DNA of 14,815 nucleotides from Treponema sp. GTDB taxonomy: Bacteria > Spirochaetota > Spirochaetia > Treponematales > Breznakiellaceae. The notes below the pieces were generated by a model. It did not search any database and was not told the DNA's origin. It was given only the letters and a program-made list of their open reading frames with translations. Below, in pieces: positions 6,425-12,564 of this stretch. A program made the translations under genes and the position numbers. Position 1 is the first letter of the stretch. Every line of letters begins with the position of its first letter. The DNA lies in assembly GCA_031274565.1 (NCBI GenBank), contig JAISPY010000167.1, forward strand, positions 1 through 14,815, given 5' to 3'.

Positions 6425-8016
6425 CGTTTTCGGCGAAAAACCCGATAGTTCATGCCGGGAAATATATTATGCCGCCGTTCCAGCGTGGTAAGCCATTCGG
6501 TACTGATGTAGTTACTGCCCAAAGCCTCATAGATGGTGGTAAAATTGCGTAATGCCCCTTCCAACTGCGCTCGGGCATACTCGACGGATGCTTGTTTGTA
6601 CAAGCGCTTCGGCCAGTCCGACGTTTGGGCTAAGAGGATCTCCCGGGCAGCCTGGTTTAAAGCCCGCTCCTTGATGCCTGATTCGTTGGGGAAGCGATCC
6701 GCCAGTTCGGTCATCCGTTCCACCGCCCGTACCGCGTGGCGGTAGATCCAATCGTTGGAGGCATCCAGCCACATTTCAGCGTATCCATGCGGTCCAGAGG
6801 AGGAAAATGCGGGAACCACCGTCTGAAATTGGGTAACGTCCTGTTTGTAGAGGTATTCCGCCGGGGTCATAAACTGCATATCCTCCCGGCTGGTTCCCTC
6901 TCGAAACAGCGTTTCAAGAAACTCAGGGCCTTCATACCAGAGACGGCCAAAGGTATCCGCCTTGTACGCGCAGAGGCTGATGGGGGTTTCTTCCATATAG
7001 TTTTTCGCGGCCTCAAGCCGGGAAACCCGGGCGTCCAGGAAGGCATGGACCTGTTCTTTGACCTTTTCCGAGGCTTTCACCGGATCATACAGGTGTTTCT
7101 TCCGATCCAGACAGCCCAAGGCCAGGTATTTATACCCGGTTTGGGTACGGCTTCCGTTTGAGTCCAGAAAGGGTTTTACCATTTCAGAGGGCAGCTCATA
7201 TCCCACATCCTCATGCAGATCCAGGTATACCCCTGCATAGGAAAACCCCTGTTCCTTATCCGCGATAGCGTGATAGGCGTAATAGTCCCGGGCGAGGACG
7301 AAGACCCCCAGCGGGGTTTTGATGGGATAAAAACTCCCCTTAGCCGCGCTCGGTTTTCCATAGATCAGACCATGGGTATCCACCAGGGTATAGGCGAAAT
7401 TATAGGAGCGCAGATACCGTTCCAATTCCGGGGCCCAGCCGAACTCGGGGAGCCAAAACCCCTGGGGAGACTTCCCAAAATGAAGCCGATAGGAAGCCAG
7501 GGCCACTTCAAACTGCGCCTGAAGCGCGCAGGCATGGGCGGTATAAAACGGTAAAAAACTATGGGTAGCGGCGGTGGTTAAGAGCTCCAGCCGGCCTTTC
7601 CGCTGATAGTAATCACATATTTTAAGGATATTTCCCTCGTAGCGTTCAGTGAATAAGATCCGCCGGTCCACGGCCTTATCATAAAACAGTTTCGCCAGGT
7701 GGTGCAGTTCCCCTTCTCCCCGGGTCCGCTCCATTTCCCTAAGCCCAAATTCGATCTGTTTAGTGATATATTCGAGGTACCGCTCCAGGAGCAGTTCATC
7801 CCTCAGCATGTGACAGAGGGTCGGGGACAGGGAAAGTCCCAGCCTAAAGGGAATACGATCCGCGTCGAGCCTATCGAACATTTCCAGTAAGGGGAGATAG
7901 GTCTCGGAGAGGGCTTCAAAAAACCATCGCTCTTCAAAGGCCTGGGGCAGCTCGGGATGCCGAACAAAAGGCAGGTGGGCGTTGAGTACTATCGAAATGA
8001 CGTGACGGGTAGGCAT
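6421..8016 (-). CDS. GH57-family protein related to 1,4-alpha-glucan branching enzymes, with altered catalytic motif
   Basis: A 531-residue cytosolic protein of the glycoside hydrolase 57 / DUF1957 type, whose members include branching enzymes that build alpha-1,6 branches in glycogen. Seen: motif 1 LNAHLPFVRH (11-20), the nucleophile motif GFWLPEFGW with Glu191, the GYAEMWLDASNDWIYRH block (411-427), and the helical C-terminal domain. The motif usually carrying the acid/base Asp (like FDTELFGHWWFEG) reads YKADTFGRLWYEG (351-363), so Lys352 sits where Asp is expected and Asp354 where Glu is. The enzyme may be inactive, use Asp354, or have another activity. AGGA lies upstream of the ATG. The DUF4912 gene precedes it by 18 bases, and a 51-codon ORF overlaps its stop. 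Confidence 0.88.
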   Translation of the reverse strand: MPTRHVISIVLNAHLPFVRHPELPQAFEERWFFEALSETYLPLLEMFDRLDADRIPFRLGLSLSPTLCHMLRDELLLERYLEYITKQIEFGLREMERTRGEGELHHLAKLFYDKAVDRRILFTERYEGNILKICDYYQRKGRLELLTTAATHSFLPFYTAHACALQAQFEVALASYRLHFGKSPQGFWLPEFGWAPELERYLRSYNFAYTLVDTHGLIYGKPSAAKGSFYPIKTPLGVFVLARDYYAYHAIADKEQGFSYAGVYLDLHEDVGYELPSEMVKPFLDSNGSRTQTGYKYLALGCLDRKKHLYDPVKASEKVKEQVHAFLDARVSRLEAAKNYMEETPISLCAYKADTFGRLWYEGPEFLETLFREGTSREDMQFMTPAEYLYKQDVTQFQTVVPAFSSSGPHGYAEMWLDASNDWIYRHAVRAVERMTELADRFPNESGIKERALNQAAREILLAQTSDWPKRLYKQASVEYARAQLEGALRNFTTIYEALGSNYISTEWLTTLERRHNIFPGMNYRVFRRKR

Positions 8017-8034
8017 ATAACTATCCTGCGGGTA

Positions 8035-8733
8035 TTACCGCGTTGCCTTCATACGAGAAAGCCTGTCCTCATTACGGAGTACCTGGAAATCTTCAACTCC
8101 GGATAAGCGGATCAAAGGCGCGGTACTCCCCGGCTTAGCGGGATTAAACCAGGGAGGCAAGGTAAAGGGGTGGGAAACCGCAAGCCCCAGGGATTCCCCT
8201 CCCCGCAGCACACATAGTTCCACCTGGAAACGGCCTCCTCCGGGGGGAAAGCCCAGATACCAGGCGGTATCCTCGGCACCCACGGATACGGTAAAGGAAT
8301 CGTCCTTCGACGAACGGCCTGCAGGGTCCAGCGGGGACACCTTGAGCTGATAGCCCTTAAAATCCCCGGCATTTTCATGGAGTTCCTTTTCAGCGCTTTT
8401 GATTTCCCAAAAGGTAAAAACCCAAAGGGGATCCCTAAGCAGCACCTCAATAAAGGTGATATGGTACTGCTTCGGCAAAGAAACCGGTTCGGGAATAGCG
8501 GTTTCCCTGAGGGGAGGATTTTCCCGGGGCGCTGAGCCGGACTCATTGAACGCATACTCAGCGGTGATATCGATTATTTCCGTAATAATAAACACGCGCT
8601 CCAATTCCGGAGGAATCTCAATACCGAAACCATCCGCTAAGCGTACCAATTCATGGGTGGTTAAACTTTCCAGATAGGGTCTTTTCAGGGATGCGATTTT
8701 CATAACCGGATTATTACATAGCAGATCATTCAT
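8035..8733 (-). CDS. DUF4912 domain protein
   Basis: The 232-residue protein has the DUF4912 layout. An N-terminal helical part (about residues 15-60, YLESLTTHELVRLADGFGI) is followed by a beta-rich domain starting near YHITFIEVLLRDPLWVFTFW (about 89-108) and ending with a hydrophobic-aromatic stretch near 195. The function of the family is not established to my knowledge. Its position 18 bases before GH57 suggests a shared role in intracellular polysaccharide metabolism or cell envelope, as inference. The ATG at 8731-8733 fits the promoter at 8743-8771, which would leave a leader of only a few bases. The internal Met11 (8703) is an alternative start but has no Shine-Dalgarno. Confidence 0.82.
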   Translation of the reverse strand: MNDLLCNNPVMKIASLKRPYLESLTTHELVRLADGFGIEIPPELERVFIITEIIDITAEYAFNESGSAPRENPPLRETAIPEPVSLPKQYHITFIEVLLRDPLWVFTFWEIKSAEKELHENAGDFKGYQLKVSPLDPAGRSSKDDSFTVSVGAEDTAWYLGFPPGGGRFQVELCVLRGGESLGLAVSHPFTLPPWFNPAKPGSTAPLIRLSGVEDFQVLRNEDRLSRMKATR

Positions 8734-8742
8734 AGCTGCTCT

Positions 8743-8771
8743 ATGATGGAAAAAAGGACGGAAGCTGTCAA
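8743..8771 (-). promoter_or_regulatory. Promoter of the DUF4912-GH57 unit
   Basis: On the minus strand a consensus TTGACA, 17 bases, and CATCAT (four of six). The ATG at 8733 lies only 9 bases past the -10 box, predicting a leader of about three bases. Confidence 0.5.
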
Positions 8772-8816
8772 GTATTCCCCCGGACTCATCCAGGGCGAGG
8801 GCACATAAAAATTTTT

Positions 8817-9005
8817 GTCCACGAATTACGCGAATTACACGGATTAAGAAGGAATCATGCGCTAAAATCCGTTACATCAGCGTAATCGGTGGATTTTTTA
8901 TCATTATACCCGCTCATTTTTGCGCATTAAGCACGGTGGTCATTCCATAATTCGCGTTAATTCGCGTCATTCGCGGACCCTTTTGTTTATATGCGCTGGC
9001 CCTGG
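8817..9005. repeat. Interspersed repeat, upstream copy
   Basis: From 8840 to about 9005 this sequence matches 12287-12492 closely along its length, apart from a 48-base insertion in the other copy and a 9-base unit. This copy is bounded by imperfect 21-bp inverted repeats, 8817-8837 and 8958-8978 (18 of 21 match), so it resembles a small non-coding mobile element or long hairpin. Its centre holds AAAATCC and GGATTTTTT, a hairpin with T-run. The right end has three TTCGCG units where the other copy has two. There is no ORF inside. Confidence 0.8.
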
Positions 9006-9114
9006 AGGGGTAAGGGGGTAAAGGAATCCCTTATTATTAAAGGGGTATAATTTTCCCTTGATAATCTTAGGGGTGAAATTATCACTTATGAATTACACAC
9101 GTCTTGACACAGGA
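9006..9114. other. Intergenic sequence between repeat and riboswitch promoter
   Basis: No gene is visible. The stretch is rich in AAGGG and CCCTT words that can pair with one another (for example AAAGGGG at about 9038-9044 with CCCTT near 9054). A second TTGACA at 9104-9109 lies 11 bases before the one used in the promoter. Confidence 0.4.
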
Positions 9115-9143
9115 TTGACAAAATAAACGATCCGCTCTATACT
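9115..9143 (+). promoter_or_regulatory. Strong promoter of the riboswitch-hem transcript
   Basis: A consensus TTGACA, exactly 17 bases, and TATACT (five of six). Transcription would start near 9150, about 24 bases before the riboswitch. It is the strongest promoter seen in the window. Confidence 0.8.
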
Positions 9144-9173
9144 TATTTCTGTATTATTTTTATAAGCATTTCA

Positions 9174-9399
9174 TGCGTAGGGATATCGGAATGCGGTGAA
9201 AATCCGCGGCGGTCCCGCCACCGTAACTGGGGATGAAAACGACAATCAGGAATTCCGGCCTCAAGCAACCGAGGCCCATTGAGAGAAGCCCCTGAGAAAG
9301 CCATTACCGGGGTGTTGCAAAAGGGTAACCCTTGAGCACCCAGGTTAAGAAGGCGTCGTGAGTAATTAGATCCGGAAGCCGGGAGACGGTCTTTACGCA
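9174..9399 (+). ncRNA. Cobalamin riboswitch
   Basis: The core consensus of the B12 riboswitch is present: GCGGTGAAAATCCGCGGCGG at 9192-9211, then TCCCGCCACCGTAACTGG, and the 3-prime B12 box AAGCCGGGAGACGGTC at 9376-9391. The closing helix P1 is visible as TGCGTA (9174-9179) pairing with TACGCA (9394-9399). Between them are extra helices, including one built on AAGGGTAACCCTT. The class senses adenosylcobalamin or a related form and usually represses B12 synthesis or uptake genes, which fits the hem fusion downstream. In the expression platform (9400-9480), GGGCGGTGA and TCACGCCC can pair, and TATCCCGTCGGGATA is self-complementary, but no T-run follows. Control of translation seems more likely than intrinsic termination. 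Confidence 0.93.
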
Positions 9400-9551
9400 G
9401 TTACCTGATACCTTCGGAAGAACGGAGTGGGTACCGGGCGGTGAAGCTGCCAAGTCACGCCCGCTTCCTTCACTATCCCGTCGGGATAATCCTGGGGTCA
9501 GGCATACTCAAGAGCCTCGGTTCTTGGAGTCGTTGTCCCGAGGAGGACGCC

Positions 9552-9674
9552 ATGCACCCGATTTTCGCGCGGGCTTTTTGTATCGGCCCTGTGCTGGAAG
9601 CATTGCCCTATCTTGCCGGATCCTTTCTGAGTGCTGCTGTGGAGGAGGGGTTCGATGAATATTATTTTATATAG
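9552..9674 (+). CDS. First short ORF of the leader ladder (39 residues)
   Basis: The ATG at 9552 has a near-perfect AGGAGG five bases upstream. The product starts MHPIFARAFCIGPVLEALPY, has a hydrophobic middle and an acidic C-terminus (EEGFDEYYFI). The same frame is open upstream to a GTG at 9441, but that start lacks a ribosome binding site and lies in the riboswitch expression platform. The last 20 bases overlap the next ORF. I recognise no family. It could be a regulatory leader peptide or a remnant of a lost gene such as hemA, which often precedes hemC; no hemA motif is visible. Confidence 0.45.
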   Translation: MHPIFARAFCIGPVLEALPYLAGSFLSAAVEEGFDEYYFI

Positions 9675-9816
9675 TAAGACATACCGGAGCATAACCAACC
9701 GAAGCCTACTCAGCTTCGGTTCCGTGCCGAGAAATGAAGTAATGGGAAATACCATGAAAAACACGCGAATCGAACACAAAAGACAGCAGAAAAAAACGGT
9801 TAAAGGACCGCGATGA
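9655..9816 (+). CDS. Second short ORF of the leader ladder (53 residues)
   Basis: Starts MNIILYSKTYRSITN and ends with a very basic tail (EHKRQQKKTVKGPR). GGAGGAGGGG lies four bases before the ATG. The first 20 bases overlap the preceding ORF and the TGA overlaps the next ATG (ATGA). It contains a 9-bp perfect hairpin at 9697-9721. It has no recognisable domain. The MNIILY start is reminiscent of glutamyl-tRNA reductase N-termini, but the rest does not match, so a decayed hemA is only a weak possibility. Confidence 0.45.
   Translation: MNIILYSKTYRSITNRSLLSFGSVPRNEVMGNTMKNTRIEHKRQQKKTVKGPR
9697..9721 (+). promoter_or_regulatory. Perfect 9-bp hairpin inside the leader ladder
   Basis: AACCGAAGC and GCTTCGGTT pair perfectly around a 7-base loop. 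No T-run follows, so it is not an intrinsic terminator. It could act as an RNA processing or stability element. Confidence 0.45.
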
Positions 9817-9880
9817 GCAGGGAACGGTAATGGATAGAAACCCTGGTGAGGCGGAGGAATCAGCAAAGGATCGCGCATGA
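9813..9880 (+). CDS. Two minimal ORFs linking the ladder to hemC (5 and 16 residues)
   Basis: ATG at 9813 reads MSRER and stops at TAA 9828-9830. The last A of that stop begins an ATG (9830-9832) that reads MDRNPGEAEESAKDRA and stops at TGA 9878-9880. That TGA overlaps the hemC ATG. The two lie in one frame, separated only by the stop. Their significance is the unbroken overlap of stops and starts from 9655 to hemC. Neither resembles a known protein, and translation is inferred only. Confidence 0.35.
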
Positions 9881-12294
9881 GGAAGATCCAGGTTGGGAGC
9901 CGAGATAGCGAGCTTGCCCTTATGCAGACTGAACTGCTGGTCAAGGCAATGCGTGCGCAGTATCCTGCGTATGAGCTGGAGATCCGTCCCATGAAAACCT
10001 CAGGGGATCTCATCCAAGATAAACCGCTGGATGCCATAGGCGGGAAAGGGCTTTTCATCAAGGAATTGGACCGGGCCTTGCTCGACGGCCAGGTGGATCT
10101 GGCGGTACACAGCCTGAAAGATATCCCCATGGACCTGGCAAAGGATCTGCGGATTGCCGCGTATAGCCACCGGGAAGACCCCCGGGACATTTTGGTCCTC
10201 CCTCGGGGGAGGACTGAACCGGAGCAGGGAAAACCCATTGGCTGTTCCAGCCAACGCCGGCGGCTTCAGGTGGCGCAGGTGTACCCGGATTGGCCGATTG
10301 CGCCTATTCGGGGCAATGTGCTGACCCGGCTGGAAAAGCTGGATCGCGGGGAATACGGCGCCCTGGTGCTGGCCGCAGCCGGGCTTAAACGGCTCGGCCT
10401 GGCGGAGCGGATTTACCGGTTTTTTACGGTCTCCGAGATCCTGCCTGCCGCAGGGCAAGGAACCCTGGCCGTGGTCATTCGGGATGCTCCTCCTGATTTT
10501 TTTCCGTATGATCCGGTTCAGGGGATTATACAAACCCTGGTACAATCCATTGATACCCCTGCAAGCAGGATCTGTGCGGAAGCGGAACGCGCCTTTGTCA
10601 GGACCCTGGAAGGAGGCTGCAGCGCGCCCATAGCAGCCTATGCGGTCCTTGAAGGAGACACCTTGCAGCTTACCGGCCTGTATTGCCCGGAGGAACCGGC
10701 CCATAGATTGGTCCGAGGCAGCATCTGCGGAAAGCAGACCCAGGGGAAGCGGCTGGGAGAAACCTTGGCCTTGCGGCTTCTGGCCCAAGTCGCGGCCGGG
10801 ACACGGGGTAAGGTATGGCTGGTGGGTGCAGGCCCAGGGGATCCCGGGCTTCTGACCCTGAAGGCTGAGCGGGTTTTACAGGGCGCGGAGGTCGTGCTCT
10901 TTGACCGCTTAGTGGGGAAGGGAATTCTGTCCAAAATTCCGGTCATGGCGGAGCGTATCGATGTAGGGAAAAAACCAGGGAAGCATCCCATTCCCCAGGA
11001 AGCAATAAACCGGATCCTCGCAAGACAGGCGGCCCAGGGGAAGCAGGTGGTGCGGCTCAAGGGCGGAGACCCCTTCCTGTTCGGACGGGGCGGGGAAGAA
11101 CTGGAAGGACTTAAGGAAGCGGGCATCCCCTTTGAAGTGGTGCCAGGGGTATCCTCGGCCCTGGCGGTTCCCGCGTATTTCGGCATACCGGTCACCCACC
11201 GGGATTATGGCGCCTCGGTCCATATCATCACCGGTCATGGCCGCAGCGAAAAACCCCGGCGTATACCCTACGAGGCTTTGGTACAGGCCGGGGGTACCCT
11301 CGTCTTTCTTATGGGGGTTCTTGCCTTGGAAGCAATCTGTACGGGTCTGATCCATGCCGGGCTGGATCCGGAAACCCCAGGGGCAATCCTCGAACAGGGG
11401 ACCACCGCGAAACAGCGCAAGGTCCTCTCCACAGTATCCCGTCTGAGCGCTGAGGCAAACCAGGCCGGTATCAAAGCGCCGGCGGTTATCGTGATTGGCG
11501 CGGTGTGCGGTTTATCCCCAGCGTTTTCCTGGATGGAACAGAAGCCCTTAGCAGGACTGCGGATCGGGGTAACCAGACCGCTCAATCGGGGAAAGCGTCT
11601 CTCGGAACTGCTCGCCGACGCGGGGGCGGAAGTGATTACCCTCCCTACCATAGAGACCATCCCCATCCAGGAGACTCCGGCCCTGGAACAGGTGCTCTCA
11701 ACCCTGTGCGGCCGGGAGTGGCTGGCCTTTACCAGTCCTTGGGGGGTGGAGGTGTTTTTCGAGAAGCTCCGAGCCGCTCAGCGGGATATCCGCAGCCTTG
11801 GGGGGATCCGGTTTGCCGCTATCGGCAGGGTTACCGCAGCCGCCCTGGAAGGGCGGGGGGTCCTGGTGGACCTGGTTCCGGATCCCTGCAACGGTCGTTC
11901 CCTGGGACTGGCCCTTGCCCAGGCGGTACAACCAGGCGAGCGGGTCATACTACCTCGGTCCAGGATCGGCACGGATGAGGTACTTATTCCCCTCCGGGAA
12001 GCGGGGATCCACCTGGTGGACATCCCGATCTATGATACCCTACCCGCAGCAGATTGCCCCGGGTACGGGGAACTCCTCGTGGAGGACCTGGACTGGGTTG
12101 CCTTTACCAGCGCCTCCACGGTGGAAGGCTTCAAGGCAATCGCGGGGGTGGATAAGATGCGGGGGCTCAAGGCCCTCTGCATCGGCAGGCAAACCGCCGC
12201 AGCCGCGGAAAAGTATGGTATGGAGACCCTGGTAGCAGCTAAGCCAACCCTAGAAAGCATGGTTTTCTCCCTTACTACTCATGGTGCGGATTAA
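9877..12294 (+). CDS. hemC-cobA-hemD: HemC-CobA-HemD trifunctional fusion (porphobilinogen to precorrin-2)
   Basis: One unbroken 805-residue frame holds three enzymes. Residues 1-310 are hydroxymethylbilane synthase: GSRDSELALMQ (7-17), VHSLKDIP with Asp82, and the dipyrromethane cofactor Cys248 in EGGCSAPIAAYA. Residues 312-550 are uroporphyrinogen III methyltransferase (SUMT/CobA): VWLVGAGPGDPGLLTLKA, RLKGGDPFLFGRGGEE (393-408), PGVSSALAVPAYFGIPVTHRDY. Residues 560-800 are uroporphyrinogen III synthase: LRIGVTRP, WLAFTSPWGVEVF, FAAIGRVTAAAL, VAFTSASTVEGF, CIGRQTAAAAEKYG. Together they make uroporphyrinogen III and convert it to precorrin-2. The cobalamin riboswitch upstream points to B12 rather than haem. 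AAAGGA precedes the ATG, which overlaps a 16-codon ORF. The stop codon lies inside the downstream repeat copy, so the last residues may be repeat-derived. Confidence 0.96.
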   Translation: MRKIQVGSRDSELALMQTELLVKAMRAQYPAYELEIRPMKTSGDLIQDKPLDAIGGKGLFIKELDRALLDGQVDLAVHSLKDIPMDLAKDLRIAAYSHREDPRDILVLPRGRTEPEQGKPIGCSSQRRRLQVAQVYPDWPIAPIRGNVLTRLEKLDRGEYGALVLAAAGLKRLGLAERIYRFFTVSEILPAAGQGTLAVVIRDAPPDFFPYDPVQGIIQTLVQSIDTPASRICAEAERAFVRTLEGGCSAPIAAYAVLEGDTLQLTGLYCPEEPAHRLVRGSICGKQTQGKRLGETLALRLLAQVAAGTRGKVWLVGAGPGDPGLLTLKAERVLQGAEVVLFDRLVGKGILSKIPVMAERIDVGKKPGKHPIPQEAINRILARQAAQGKQVVRLKGGDPFLFGRGGEELEGLKEAGIPFEVVPGVSSALAVPAYFGIPVTHRDYGASVHIITGHGRSEKPRRIPYEALVQAGGTLVFLMGVLALEAICTGLIHAGLDPETPGAILEQGTTAKQRKVLSTVSRLSAEANQAGIKAPAVIVIGAVCGLSPAFSWMEQKPLAGLRIGVTRPLNRGKRLSELLADAGAEVITLPTIETIPIQETPALEQVLSTLCGREWLAFTSPWGVEVFFEKLRAAQRDIRSLGGIRFAAIGRVTAAALEGRGVLVDLVPDPCNGRSLGLALAQAVQPGERVILPRSRIGTDEVLIPLREAGIHLVDIPIYDTLPAADCPGYGELLVEDLDWVAFTSASTVEGFKAIAGVDKMRGLKALCIGRQTAAAAEKYGMETLVAAKPTLESMVFSLTTHGAD

Positions 12295-12492
12295 GAAGGA
12301 ATCACGCTCTAAAATCCGTTAAGGACCCGCGCAGAAATAACCTGGTATTTTATTCATGCACGGGTCCTAAATCAGCGTAATCCGTGGATTTTTTATCTTT
12401 AAATACCCGCGCATTTTTGCGAATTAAGCACCGTGGCCATTCCCTAATTCGCGTTAATTCGCGGACTCTTTTGGTTATATGCGCCGGCCCCG
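12287..12492. repeat. Interspersed repeat, downstream copy, with nested insertion
   Basis: Matches 8840-9005 from CGGATTAAGAAGGAATCA to the GGCCCCGG end, but lacks the left inverted repeat. It begins within the last codons of the hem fusion and supplies its TAA. It carries a 48-base insertion at 12322-12369 and one fewer TTCGCG unit. AAAATCC (12311-12317) and GGATTTTTT downstream can pair and end in a T-run, so this copy probably also terminates the hem transcript. Confidence 0.8.
12322..12369. mobile_element. Nested 48-bp TA-flanked hairpin insertion
   Basis: Absent from the other repeat copy. The insert begins AGGACCCGCGCA and ends TGCACGGGTCCTA, so its ends form an 11-of-12 bp inverted repeat. 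A TA lies on each side (12320-12321 and 12368-12369), while the uninterrupted copy has one TA, the pattern left by TA-targeting elements. It is too short to encode anything. Confidence 0.5.
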
Positions 12493-12524
12493 GTGCTGCA
12501 TCTCTGGCTTGAGGGTACAGACCA

Positions 12525-12555
12525 GGTCCTGCCCAGCGGACCGCCGGACAGGACC
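12525..12555 (-). other. Hairpin downstream of rnhA
   Basis: GGTCCTG and CAGGACC form a perfect 7-bp stem with further C-C/G-G pairing inside, 10 bases past the rnhA stop. There is no T-run on either strand, so if it ends transcription it is not a classical intrinsic terminator. Confidence 0.35.
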
Positions 12556-12564
12556 CGCTGCTCC

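Noticed and set aside
8817..9005. CRISPR-like array from the repeated TTCGCG units
   Set aside because: The units are about 9 bases, contiguous and without spacers; they belong to an inverted-repeat element.
9441..9551. GTG at 9441 as the start of the first ladder ORF
   Set aside because: It has no Shine-Dalgarno at proper distance and lies in the riboswitch expression platform, while the ATG at 9552 has AGGAGG.
9498..10238. 246-codon minus-strand ORF across the leader ladder and hemC
   Set aside because: It runs antisense to the conserved HemC domain; the product is Ser and Arg rich as expected for a shadow frame.
12525..12555. Intrinsic terminator of rnhA or the hem gene
   Set aside because: A perfect stem is present, but no T-run follows on either strand.
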